In this document: positions 1 to 7,000 of the stretch, piece by piece | How positions within the stretch are numbered: the stretch's first letter is position 1 | Layout of the letters: each line of letters begins with the position of its first letter | Source of the DNA: RGIG9041 sp045612565 | GTDB taxonomy: Bacteria > Bacillota > Clostridia > Oscillospirales > QAKW01 | Assembly: GCA_045612565.1 (NCBI GenBank) | Contig: JAZKZG010000153.1 | Location: forward strand, 1-8,160 | Direction of reading: 5' to 3' | Length of the DNA stretch: 8,160 nt | Program-made: the position numbers and the translations under genes | Notes under the pieces: model-generated | Seen by the model: only the letters and a program-made list of their open reading frames with translations | The model's database searches: none | What the model was told of the DNA's origin: nothing

Positions 1-987
1 TCTTTAATCACTATACTTGTTATTACGATTGTTTTTATGAGTGCTGTTGCCGTTGCGGCGGAGTCTACCCCAAAAACCCAGACAATAAAAGCGACCCCCG
101 GTCAGACTGTTACGTTAAGTTTTAACGAGAGCGGCTGCTACGGAGTAAGCGGTGATATTATCTATGGCAATCGCGCCTTCTTTTCGGATATTAAACCCGG
201 CAGTTCTGCCAACGGTCAGATAAACGAAAACCACTTTATTTTAAGCAGTGCACAAAAGGTTGACTGCGCTTTTACACTTTCGGCAACCGTAAGCAACAAC
301 GCCGCGGTCGGAAGCAAGTGTACGGTGTCGTTTAATTATCTGAGAATTGACAACGCTCTCACTCTTGAGGGTCCCGAGGACCTTACAAAAACAATCACAA
401 TTGAGGTTGTATTAAAAGACGCTTCAAAAGTATTTACCGATATCAAGGCAAATGGTTGGTATAAAGAATATGTTGACTATGCCTACAGTTACGGTATATT
501 CACAGGTACTGGTAACAAAAAGTATTCGCCCAACGCCAAAATCACACGTGCACAGTTTGTACAGGTTTTTGCAAATATCGAGGGTGTTGATACTTCAAAC
601 AGAAACGTAAAGACGGAGTTTACTGACGTACCCGCTAAAAAGTGGTACACCGCTGCTGTTAAATGGGCAAGTGAAAACAAAGTTGTAAGCGGTATGGGAG
701 CGGGTAAATTTGCTCCCGACGCCAATGTTACACGTGAGCAGATGTGTGTAATGCTTGTTAACTTTGCAAAATTCAAGGGCATTACCCTAAAAACAGTTGA
801 AAACAAAGTGGATTTTGCAGATAACGCAAAAATAAGCAAGTGGGCAAAGACTGCGGTTTACACCTGCCAACAGGCAGATATTGTAAACGGCAAAGGCGCA
901 GGAAAGTTTGACCCCAAAGGCACCGGTACACGTGCCGAGGCATCGGTTATTTTCTCAAAACTGCATAAAGACTATCTGGCAAAATAA
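1..987 (+). CDS. Secreted SLH-domain surface protein, 5' end outside the window
   Basis: This is an exported protein anchored to the cell wall. The first in-window Met is at position 37, but the frame is open from base 1. Bases 1-36 encode hydrophobic residues (SLITILVITIVF) that continue into MSAVAVAAES, so they are the core of a signal peptide and the true start lies upstream; no ribosome binding site precedes 37. Cleavage probably follows AVA or VAA. Counting from Met37, residues 10-127 form a beta-rich domain with three Cys (34, 77, 95) and a 'PGQTVTLSF' opening like cohesin-type Ig-fold domains; that resemblance is a weak guess. Residues 131-316 are three SLH repeats carrying ITRAQ, VTREQ and GTRAE, the motif that in this family binds pyruvylated secondary cell-wall polysaccharide. 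The SLH region is about 82% identical to the C-terminus of the next gene. Ligand and cellular role are unknown. Confidence 0.9.
   Translation, partial: SLITILVITIVFMSAVAVAAESTPKTQTIKATPGQTVTLSFNESGCYGVSGDIIYGNRAFFSDIKPGSSANGQINENHFILSSAQKVDCAFTLSATVSNNAAVGSKCTVSFNYLRIDNALTLEGPEDLTKTITIEVVLKDASKVFTDIKANGWYKEYVDYAYSYGIFTGTGNKKYSPNAKITRAQFVQVFANIEGVDTSNRNVKTEFTDVPAKKWYTAAVKWASENKVVSGMGAGKFAPDANVTREQMCVMLVNFAKFKGITLKTVENKVDFADNAKISKWAKTAVYTCQQADIVNGKGAGKFDPKGTGTRAEASVIFSKLHKDYLAK
415..978 (+). repeat. SLH anchoring cassette, copy A
   Basis: This 564-base coding segment aligns without gaps to 5349-5912. Both copies encode 188 residues starting at Lys-Asp-x-Ser-Lys-Val-Phe and ending at Asp-Tyr-Leu. 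By hand count about 155 of 188 residues are identical. Differences cluster in the first SLH repeat, while the third is almost unchanged. Outside these limits the two genes do not resemble each other. Confidence 0.85.
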
Positions 988-990
988 TAG

Positions 991-1027
991 TATAAAGGGC
1001 AATTTCGGTTGCCCTTTATATTTTTTA
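991..1027 (+). terminator. Rho-independent terminator after the first SLH gene
   Basis: A perfect 12-bp stem (991-1002 with 1009-1020) closes on the loop TTTCGG and is followed by TTTTTT at 1021-1026. It starts three bases after the stop codon, so the next gene should be transcribed from its own promoter. Confidence 0.92.
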
Positions 1028-1056
1028 TTGCATTTATTTGGTGTATTTGTTAAAAT
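1028..1056 (+). promoter_or_regulatory. Candidate promoter of the mosaic surface protein gene
   Basis: A weak -35 TTGCAT (1028-1033) is separated by 17 bases from -10 TAAAAT (1051-1056). The -10 is preceded by TGt, giving an extended -10 element. Transcription would start near 1063, ten bases before the ribosome binding site AGAAAGGA (1073-1080) of the gene at 1089. The position directly behind a terminator supports it; the -35 match is poor. Confidence 0.5.
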
Positions 1057-1088
1057 TAAGTTAACCCTATATAGAAAGGACTTACATT

Positions 1089-4000
1089 ATGAAAAAATTA
1101 TTATCGATGCTTATTGTTACGGTAATGCTTTTGGGTATGGTGCCTTTTGCATTTGCAACCCAAACTGCACCCGAACAAATTACGCTTGGCAAAGCGGTTA
1201 CTGTAAACGTAGATAGGTATAACCCTGAGTCGCTGTTTACATATACTGTTGCCGAGGAGGGCGAATACGTTTTCTATTCTGAGGGCGAAGACGATACCTA
1301 TGGTTACGTTCTTGACGAAAACAGTGAAGTCCTCGACGAAAATGATGACTATAATACTACAAACTTTACGTGTATACTGTACCTCGAAAAAGGCGAAAAA
1401 ATAACACTCCGTTCACGTCTTTATGATGTATCAAGAAAAGGTACGTACACTGTAACATTTGCAAAATGCTCAGACGCAACTGCAATTGTTTTGGATAAGG
1501 ATGAGATAGTAACCTACCCCGGAAACTCATTCTATATTGACTATACTTTCGCGCCGGTCGGTGCTTATGAACAAGAAGTTACCATATCATCTTCTGACCC
1601 GACTGTTGTTGCACCTCCTCAAATGGACAGCAATATGTACTATGCAAGTAAGGTTGGTACAACCACCCTTACTTTCACGTCAGAAAACGCTCTTACAACA
1701 TCAGTTGATGTCACAGTTAAAAACCCCGATGTGCTGACACTTGATACCCCAATAAGTGCAACTTCAAAAGAATCTTATGCCGGAATAAGATATAATTTTA
1801 CTCCGTCAGAAAGCGGATATTATACTTATACTGTACAATCGGATGAATATGTAAGTATCTATGCCACTGCACCTGATGAATTTTTTGAGGGCGCCTATGA
1901 TTATAACCCAAGTTTTTCGGTGTATATGAAAGCGGGAACAACATATACCCTTCATGTAAACAATTTTAGTGAAAACCAGAATTATACTGTTCTTGTAAGA
2001 GAATCAACCCCCGCAACCGAGATATATTTTGAGGGCGGAAGTGATACACAGTTTATTGATTTTCAGGACTGGCTCTATGTATATGGTGTTGACGGTGAGA
2101 TTGCAGGTGACGTTGAGTTCAGTGTAAGCGATCCAAACTTTGCAGATATCCATGTAGAATCAAATAATTGCGTTTCGGTTATTATGAGAAGAGCGGGTAA
2201 GGTGACTGTTATCGCAAAATATAACGGTGCAACCGCAACCAGAGAAATTGAAGGCGTTGCAATTCCGACAATCACATATGGTACTCCTTATGTTGAAGAA
2301 ACAATCGGTATGCGTGAAGCTGTTGTAAAGTTTACTCCTACAACAAGCGGTACATATATGGTGGAGGCTACCGATGAACTCGGTATCAACACCGCTGTTG
2401 ATATAAACGGTGCGGTAAGTGAAACAGGCGTGTTTGAAAAGTATATGTATGCCGGTTCAACATATACAATAAGAGCAAACCGTTACTTTATGGGCATAGG
2501 TATGGGTTATGACGAATATGACTATGTCGGTGACATCACGATTGATTTATCTTTGCTATCAAAACCTGAAGGAATGAAGTTTGCTAATCCCGACCCGTAC
2601 ACCGCATATAGAGGAATTGATTTTGACTTAACTGTACTTCCCACAAACGAAAATGGTGCATTTACAAGAGATGTTGAGTGGACACTCAGTAACGACGAAG
2701 ACGGATTTGTTCAGGAATCCTACAGAAATAAAGCAAATATTGTATTTTATGGTACCGGTAAGTATACGGTAACTGCAAAGGCTAACGGTTATACACAGTC
2801 AATAGAGGTAAATGTTGTTGAGCCGCCAAAAGCAGTTGTAGGAACAGAATATAACTTTACAATTGCTGCTAATTCGAAAAAATCATTTGAGTTTATCCCT
2901 GAAAAAACAGGTTATTATACCACTGTTATAAATTCTGATGTAAAACTCACGGCTGATTTGCCGGAGTTTATGGATAGCGGCAATGATATGGTAATGGCAT
3001 CCGCATTTGTTTCAGACGAGAGTAATTACATTAATATAACCAACAATAACGATACTGAGGCAAATGTAACGCTGCTTATAAGATCTACAAACTTCCCCAC
3101 AGAAATGACAGCAGATGTTTCAAATCTTATACTTGAAATAGGCGATGCATATTATCCTGATTTTTATTTCAATCCCAATGAAGTGTGGGAAAATGTTGAA
3201 TCTGCCACTTCATCTGATGAAAATGTAGTCGAGATTGAAGGCTATAACGAAATAATAGCGGTCGGCGAAGGTACCGCTACAGTAACATATGTTTCTGAAT
3301 ACGGTCTTGAGACTAAAATTACAGTAACGGTCGTTGATGATTTAAGCGCTCACCAACATATATTCGATAATGATTGCGATACAACTTGTGACTGCGGTTT
3401 TGTAAGAGATATAACCCACGCTTTTGGCGATTATATATATAATAATGATGCAACTACGTTTGCAGACGGCACACAGACACGTACCTGCGCTGTTTGTGGT
3501 TTAAAAGAAACTGTTACTGCTCCGGGTACAAAACTTCCTGAGCCTGAGCCTCACTCACACGATTCATTAACCTTTGTTTATGATAACAACGAAGTAGACG
3601 GCATCGGCACCGAGAGTAGTTATTGTGAAAAATGCAAAAAGACAATCAAACGCTCAAAAATCGTGTCACTTAAATCTTGTCAGCCAATAACCAGAGCGAT
3701 GGTTTGTGTCATTCTGGCTGATATATTCGATTATGATGAGAGCGCTATTAATAATGATAGAGAAATCAATTATACCGATGTCGGCGACAGTGACACTTTT
3801 GCTCCTGCAATTGAATGGTGTGTTAACGCTCATATTTTGAGCGGCGTTTCCGATAATGCATTTCAACCACATAGCCATGTGACTCGTGAACAACTTGCGG
3901 TTATGCTTATAAACGCTATAAAGTCAAAAGAAATAGATCTTGCAACTGGTGATTATTCGTTTAACGATTCAGAGTATGTCTCTAAATGGGCGCAATCAGC

Positions 4001-5918
4001 TGTTATAAATTGCCTTTTTAACAATATTATGACCACATTAGATGGCGGTATGTTTAATCCGCGTGAAACCGCAGTTGTGGCAGATCTTGCAAACATTTTT
4101 AATGTATTTCCCGATACAAACATCGACAAAGACGTTTACAGTGCAATTTCGGGCAGCCGTGAACATAAATTTGACAACAACTGTGACACAACCTGCGATT
4201 GTGGTTATGAAAGAATAACTACACATGACTACAAAGACACATACAACGCTGTAAGCCATTTTGAAGAGTGTACGATTTGTGGTTATATTGGTGATGGCGC
4301 TCCGCACCAATTCGACAACGCTTGTGACACAACTTGCGATTGTGGTTTTGTAAGACAAACCACTCACGATTATCAACCCGCACATGATGCATACAGTCAT
4401 TTTGAAAGATGCACAGGCTGTAGAGATATTAAAAATCTCACCGCACACGAATACGACAACACTTGTGACCCGACTTGTGATTGTGGATTTGAAAGAGAAG
4501 TTTCACACAACTTCAAACCTTCGTTTGATGAAAAATTCCATTTTGACAAATGTACAGGATGCGGTGCTGTTATGAACAGTGACTCGCACCAATTCGACAA
4601 CGATTGCGACGCAACCTGTGACTGTGGTTACACAACAACCGCAATGCATACATATTACAATCCTTGTGACACAAAATGCGCCGTTTGCGGTGCCGCATTA
4701 ATTCCCGGTCATCAATATGACAATGCTTGTGATGACAGATGTAATATCTGCGGTAAAGAAAGAACAATAACCCACAAATACGGTGAGTATGTATCTGACA
4801 AAAATGCATCACAGTGGAGCGATGGTACAAAAACACGCACCTGCTCGGTTTGCGGAGATAAAGATACCATAATTGATAAAGGTACAAAGTTACCGCCCGA
4901 AACAAGCGGAAGTTGCGGTGACAATGCAACTTGGGCATTTGACAAAACAACAGGCAAACTCACAATCGACGGCTGGGGCGCTATGGAAGAATATGGTTCA
5001 CCCTGGTATATACTCAATGACAGTGTTACATCAATTGTTATCGGTGACAAAATCACCTCGCTTAGTATTTGGGCATTTGAAGGTATGTACAATCTCAAAG
5101 ACGTAAAAATCGGCAGCAGCGTTACATCGATTGCTTATGCGGCGTTCTTTAATTGTAGTTCACTTACAGCGGTTGAAATACCCGAGAGTGTAATCGCAAT
5201 CGACGAGAGAGCATTTGATTATTGTTCTGAACTCGAAACCGTTACATACGGCGGAACCAAAGAACAAAGCCAAAAAATCAGCATCGGTGCAAACAATGAC
5301 CCGCTTAAAAATGCTGTGTGGACATATAAAAAGGCTTCTGTTGAAATCAAAGATACATCAAAAGTATTCACCGATATCAAATCAAAAGGCTGGTATAAAG
5401 AGTACGTTGACTACTCGGTAGCACATGGTATATTCACAGGTACCAGCAAAAATGAGTTTTCACCGTCGATGAACATCACACGTGCGCAGTTTGTGCAGGT
5501 TCTTGCAAACCTTATCGGTGTAGATACTTCAAACCGCAACGTAACAACATCATTCAAAGACGTACCCGCTAAAAAGTGGTATACTGCCGCTGTTAAGTGG
5601 GCAAGTGAAAATAAGATTGTAAACGGTACAGGCGACGGCAAATTTGAGCCAAACGCCAACGTTACCCGTGAGCAGATGTGCGTAATGCTTGTAAACTTTG
5701 CAAAATTTAAGGGCATCACCCTCAAAACAGTAGAAAGCAAAGAAGATTTTGCAGATAATGCAAACATCAGCAAGTGGGCAAAGACTGCAGTTTACACCTG
5801 CCAACAGGCAGATATCGTAAACGGTAAAGGCGCAGGTAAATTTGACCCCAAAGGCACAGGCACACGCGCTGAGGCATCTGTAATGTTTACAAAATTCCAC
5901 AAAGACTATCTTGGATAA
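1089..5918 (+). CDS. Giant mosaic SLH surface protein with Ig-like, Cys-rich and leucine-rich repeats
   Basis: This is a 1609-residue exported, wall-anchored protein. The ATG is set by AGAAAGGA eight bases upstream and by a classic signal peptide (residues 1-23, Lys-Lys then a hydrophobic core, cleavage after AFA). Residues 28-751 are four composite units, each a beta-sandwich with an F-x-P-x-x-[ST]-G-x-Y type motif followed by a bacterial Ig-like (Big_2-type) domain. Residues 755-865 are Cys/His-rich. Residues 866-1007 are a truncated, degenerate SLH set. Residues 1026-1270 are a second Cys/His-rich array. Residues 1276-1415 resemble BspA-type LRR domains: a cap (CGDNATW, LTIDGWGAM) then three 23-residue repeats at 1322, 1345 and 1368. 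Residues 1424-1609 are three intact SLH repeats (ITRAQ, VTREQ, GTRAE). No catalytic motif was recognised, so an adhesin or surface-binding role is inference. The frame is uninterrupted and the gene is flanked by terminators, so it is probably monocistronic. Confidence 0.93.
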   Translation: MKKLLSMLIVTVMLLGMVPFAFATQTAPEQITLGKAVTVNVDRYNPESLFTYTVAEEGEYVFYSEGEDDTYGYVLDENSEVLDENDDYNTTNFTCILYLEKGEKITLRSRLYDVSRKGTYTVTFAKCSDATAIVLDKDEIVTYPGNSFYIDYTFAPVGAYEQEVTISSSDPTVVAPPQMDSNMYYASKVGTTTLTFTSENALTTSVDVTVKNPDVLTLDTPISATSKESYAGIRYNFTPSESGYYTYTVQSDEYVSIYATAPDEFFEGAYDYNPSFSVYMKAGTTYTLHVNNFSENQNYTVLVRESTPATEIYFEGGSDTQFIDFQDWLYVYGVDGEIAGDVEFSVSDPNFADIHVESNNCVSVIMRRAGKVTVIAKYNGATATREIEGVAIPTITYGTPYVEETIGMREAVVKFTPTTSGTYMVEATDELGINTAVDINGAVSETGVFEKYMYAGSTYTIRANRYFMGIGMGYDEYDYVGDITIDLSLLSKPEGMKFANPDPYTAYRGIDFDLTVLPTNENGAFTRDVEWTLSNDEDGFVQESYRNKANIVFYGTGKYTVTAKANGYTQSIEVNVVEPPKAVVGTEYNFTIAANSKKSFEFIPEKTGYYTTVINSDVKLTADLPEFMDSGNDMVMASAFVSDESNYINITNNNDTEANVTLLIRSTNFPTEMTADVSNLILEIGDAYYPDFYFNPNEVWENVESATSSDENVVEIEGYNEIIAVGEGTATVTYVSEYGLETKITVTVVDDLSAHQHIFDNDCDTTCDCGFVRDITHAFGDYIYNNDATTFADGTQTRTCAVCGLKETVTAPGTKLPEPEPHSHDSLTFVYDNNEVDGIGTESSYCEKCKKTIKRSKIVSLKSCQPITRAMVCVILADIFDYDESAINNDREINYTDVGDSDTFAPAIEWCVNAHILSGVSDNAFQPHSHVTREQLAVMLINAIKSKEIDLATGDYSFNDSEYVSKWAQSAVINCLFNNIMTTLDGGMFNPRETAVVADLANIFNVFPDTNIDKDVYSAISGSREHKFDNNCDTTCDCGYERITTHDYKDTYNAVSHFEECTICGYIGDGAPHQFDNACDTTCDCGFVRQTTHDYQPAHDAYSHFERCTGCRDIKNLTAHEYDNTCDPTCDCGFEREVSHNFKPSFDEKFHFDKCTGCGAVMNSDSHQFDNDCDATCDCGYTTTAMHTYYNPCDTKCAVCGAALIPGHQYDNACDDRCNICGKERTITHKYGEYVSDKNASQWSDGTKTRTCSVCGDKDTIIDKGTKLPPETSGSCGDNATWAFDKTTGKLTIDGWGAMEEYGSPWYILNDSVTSIVIGDKITSLSIWAFEGMYNLKDVKIGSSVTSIAYAAFFNCSSLTAVEIPESVIAIDERAFDYCSELETVTYGGTKEQSQKISIGANNDPLKNAVWTYKKASVEIKDTSKVFTDIKSKGWYKEYVDYSVAHGIFTGTSKNEFSPSMNITRAQFVQVLANLIGVDTSNRNVTTSFKDVPAKKWYTAAVKWASENKIVNGTGDGKFEPNANVTREQMCVMLVNFAKFKGITLKTVESKEDFADNANISKWAKTAVYTCQQADIVNGKGAGKFDPKGTGTRAEASVMFTKFHKDYLG
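1170..3341 (+). repeat. Four tandem composite beta-sandwich units (diverged)
   Basis: Residues 28-751 of the mosaic protein repeat with a period of about 178-187 residues. The marker Gly of the G-x-Y motif falls at residues 58, 243, 421 and 608. Each unit pairs a domain resembling bacterial pre-peptidase-type beta-sandwiches with an Ig-like domain; units 2 and 4 share a similar junction (VRESTPATEI and IRSTNFPTEM). The repeats are diverged and visible only at protein level. Boundaries are approximate and fold names are inferred from pattern. Confidence 0.6.
3357..3539 (+). repeat. Cys/His-rich block A, isolated copy of the end block of the later array
   Basis: Residues 757-817 open with H-x-F-D-N-x-C-D-x-x-C-D-C-G (757-770). 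They continue with a segment ending DGTQTRTCAVCG (793-804) and GTKLP. The same order of elements recurs at residues 1208-1270 (DGTKTRTCSVCG, then GTKLPP). The degenerate internal SLH set and the 47-residue array lie between the two copies. Confidence 0.7.
3684..4109 (+). other. Internal truncated and degenerate SLH set inside the mosaic protein
   Basis: Residues 866-1007 align with the C-terminal SLH triplet but are damaged. Repeat 1 keeps only its second half, starting at ITRAM; its first half is replaced by a Cys/Lys-rich stretch. Repeat 2 keeps VTREQ. Repeat 3 keeps the VSKWAQSAV core, but the ungapped alignment places VVAD where the intact copies have TRAE. Since TRAE-type motifs contact the wall polymer in SLH proteins, this set probably binds weakly or serves a structural role. 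Confidence 0.7.
4164..4754 (+). repeat. Cys/His-rich tandem array, 141-bp period then shortened units
   Basis: Residues 1026-1222 contain six copies of H-x-[FY]-x-N-x-C-D-x-x-C, starting at residues 1026, 1073, 1120, 1167, 1187 and 1208. The first three spacings are exactly 47 residues (141 bp). The last two shrink to 20 and 21. The full units also hold a second half, [TS]-H-[DN]-[YF] then H-F-x-x-C-T-x-C. I count 24 Cys in these 197 residues, mostly in paired or tripled motifs. Copies 1-4 end in C-D-C-G and the last two in C-x-x-C-G. Metal binding is plausible but unproven. Confidence 0.85.
5349..5912 (+). repeat. SLH anchoring cassette, copy B
   Basis: This is the second copy of the 564-base SLH-encoding cassette, forming the C-terminus of the mosaic protein. 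It has no indel relative to 415-978, and both copies lie in the same orientation about 4.4 kb apart. Long direct repeats of this kind could recombine and delete or swap the intervening domains. Confidence 0.85.
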
Positions 5919-5956
5919 ATAAAAATCAGCTCTCATCAGAGAGCTGATTTTTATTT
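5917..5956. terminator. Bidirectional terminator between convergent genes
   Basis: A 14-bp GC-containing stem (5921-5934 with 5939-5952) closes on the tetraloop ATCA and extends by A-T pairs to 5917/5956. T-rich runs lie on the 3' side for both strands. It sits immediately behind the mosaic gene stop and eight bases beyond the stop of the minus-strand DegV gene, so it probably ends both transcripts. Confidence 0.9.
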
Positions 5957-5963
5957 GCATATA

Positions 5964-6833
5964 TTATTGTCTTTTCTTTCCGTACCAGAACATAGCAACA
6001 AGCCCAGGGCCTGTATGTGCGCCGATGATACTGCCGATGTTTGTAAGTACCACATTTCCAAAACCAACCTCAGCCTTATACTTTGCTACAATTCCTGCCG
6101 CTCTGTCATAGCAGTCGGAATGAGCGATATAAAGTGTGGTGTTTGCAGGGTCGATGATACTATCCTCAATATTTTTCTGAATTTTTGCGATTGTTTGCTT
6201 TTCGCCGCGGATTTTGTCGCAACTAATAAGTTTACCTTCGGGAGTCACAGTCAAAATCGGGTTAATGCCAAGCATATGTGCCACAACAGCACTTGTTTTT
6301 GAAACGCGTCCGCCTCTTTGCAGATACGTGAGGTCGGGTGTGGTGTAATATACATTGATGTTGTGACGCATTTCGTTGAGCCACTCAACATTTTCTTCTG
6401 CTGTCATTCCGTTCTTACGGTTTTCGGATGCCGAAATCGAAAGCATACCGCCCATAAGACAGGCACCAAGGCTGTCAACGCAATAAATTTTTACTCCTTC
6501 GTGTTTTTCCATAACCTCTTTTGCGGCAATGGTCGAGTTATTGTAACTTCCCGAAATTCCCGAACTCAGTCCGATATAGATTATGGTACTGTTAACTTTT
6601 AAAAGGCTCTCAAAAAATTCCTCGTATCGTGCTGTGTTTACTTGCGATGTCTTGGGAGCTGCGCCATCGCGCATATTCTGATAAAACACTTTGAGTGCTT
6701 CGTCGCTATAATCGTCTTCGTATGTTTTCCCGTCAATTTCATACTCCATTTTGAGCGGGATTATATCATATTCGCGGTAAAGCGCATCGGTAAGATCGCT
6801 TCCCGTGTCAGTGCAAATAATGTATTCTGCCAT
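5964..6833 (-). CDS. DegV family fatty-acid-binding protein (FakB-like)
   Basis: The 289-residue product has full DegV length. Members of this family (FakB) hold a free fatty acid in the cytosol and present it to the kinase FakA, which makes acyl-phosphate for phospholipid synthesis. Conserved signs in order are TDTGSD (8-13), PKTSQ (60-64), GLSSGISGSY (88-97), LQRGGRVSKTSA (171-182) and IGAHTGPGLVA (270-280). The Thr/Ser of PKTSQ, the Ser pair of LSSG and the His of GAHTGPG match residues that contact the fatty-acid carboxylate in characterised FakB proteins, as I recall. I chose ATG at 6833 because GGAGG (6844-6848) lies ten bases upstream; a TTG at 6839 would add two residues but leave only four bases of spacing. 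No FakA-like gene is in the window, and lipid specificity cannot be told. The gene converges on the mosaic gene and diverges from the XRE regulator. Confidence 0.95.
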   Translation of the reverse strand: MAEYIICTDTGSDLTDALYREYDIIPLKMEYEIDGKTYEDDYSDEALKVFYQNMRDGAAPKTSQVNTARYEEFFESLLKVNSTIIYIGLSSGISGSYNNSTIAAKEVMEKHEGVKIYCVDSLGACLMGGMLSISASENRKNGMTAEENVEWLNEMRHNINVYYTTPDLTYLQRGGRVSKTSAVVAHMLGINPILTVTPEGKLISCDKIRGEKQTIAKIQKNIEDSIIDPANTTLYIAHSDCYDRAAGIVAKYKAEVGFGNVVLTNIGSIIGAHTGPGLVAMFWYGKKRQ

Positions 6834-6859
6834 TTGCAAAAAACCTCCAAATTATGTTG

Positions 6860-6894
6860 ATTATATCATACCCCACATACATTATTTTTGTCTA
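6860..6894 (-). promoter_or_regulatory. Candidate promoter of the DegV gene
   Basis: On the minus strand the sequence TGaTATAAT (TATAAT at 6865-6860) is an ideal extended -10. It predicts a start near 6853, just ahead of GGAGG. An overlapping alternative is TATGAT (6870-6865) with TAGACA (6894-6889) at 18-base spacing. One of the two palindromic elements described separately overlaps this -35 region. Confidence 0.5.
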
Positions 6895-6906
6895 CCTACT
6901 GATAGA
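6891..6906. promoter_or_regulatory. Imperfect TCTACC dyad near the DegV promoter
   Basis: TCTACC (6891-6896) faces GATAGA (6901-6906) across TACT, five of six bases symmetric. It resembles the perfect site at 6935-6951. A further inverted pair, TGATAG (6900-6905) and CTATCA (6919-6924), overlaps it. A protein bound here would cover the upstream part of the DegV promoter. Its role as an operator is inferred. Confidence 0.35.
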
Positions 6907-6934
6907 ATTTTTACTCTACTATCAAAAAAATCAA

Positions 6935-6951
6935 TTCTACCCACGGTAGAA
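6935..6951. promoter_or_regulatory. Perfect palindrome TTCTACC-CAC-GGTAGAA, candidate operator
   Basis: Two perfect 7-base arms are separated by three bases in the divergent region between the DegV and XRE genes. Its centre is about 58 bases upstream of the predicted XRE transcription start. There is no T-run after it, so it is unlikely to be a terminator. XRE regulators often bind dyads next to their own gene, which makes autoregulation plausible. Confidence 0.5.
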
Positions 6952-6965
6952 CGACAAATTTTGGC

Positions 6966-6994
6966 TTGATTACTGGCTTTTTTTGTGTTATAAT
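6966..6994 (+). promoter_or_regulatory. Strong promoter of the XRE regulator, start site at the ATG
   Basis: TTGATT (6966-6971) lies 17 bases before a perfect TATAAT (6989-6994), and TGt immediately before the hexamer makes it an extended -10. Counting the last T as -7 puts +1 at 7001, which is the A of the regulator's ATG. Confidence 0.75.
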
Positions 6995-7000
6995 ACGTTT

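Noticed and set aside
37..39. ATG at 37 as the true start of the first gene
   Set aside because: The upstream in-frame codons encode a hydrophobic signal-peptide core and there is no ribosome binding site.
489..839. Long minus-strand open frame, near-copy of another at 5411-5773 (-)
   Set aside because: Both are antisense to the duplicated SLH cassette; their similarity follows from the plus-strand homology, and neither has a ribosome binding site or a credible protein pattern.
908..1216. Plus-strand open frame bridging the first two genes
   Set aside because: It runs through a strong terminator and a promoter and overlaps both real genes in another frame.
4164..4754. Regular repeats considered as a CRISPR array
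   Set aside because: The units are 141 bp, diverged and in frame within a coding sequence, without constant short repeats and unique spacers.
6834..6839. TTG start for the DegV protein, two residues longer
   Set aside because: GGAGG would be only four bases away, while the ATG at 6833 has workable spacing and gives the usual family N-terminus.
6983..7000. TTG start six codons upstream of the XRE regulator ATG
   Set aside because: These codons lie within the -10 element and before the predicted transcription start, so they should not be in the mRNA.
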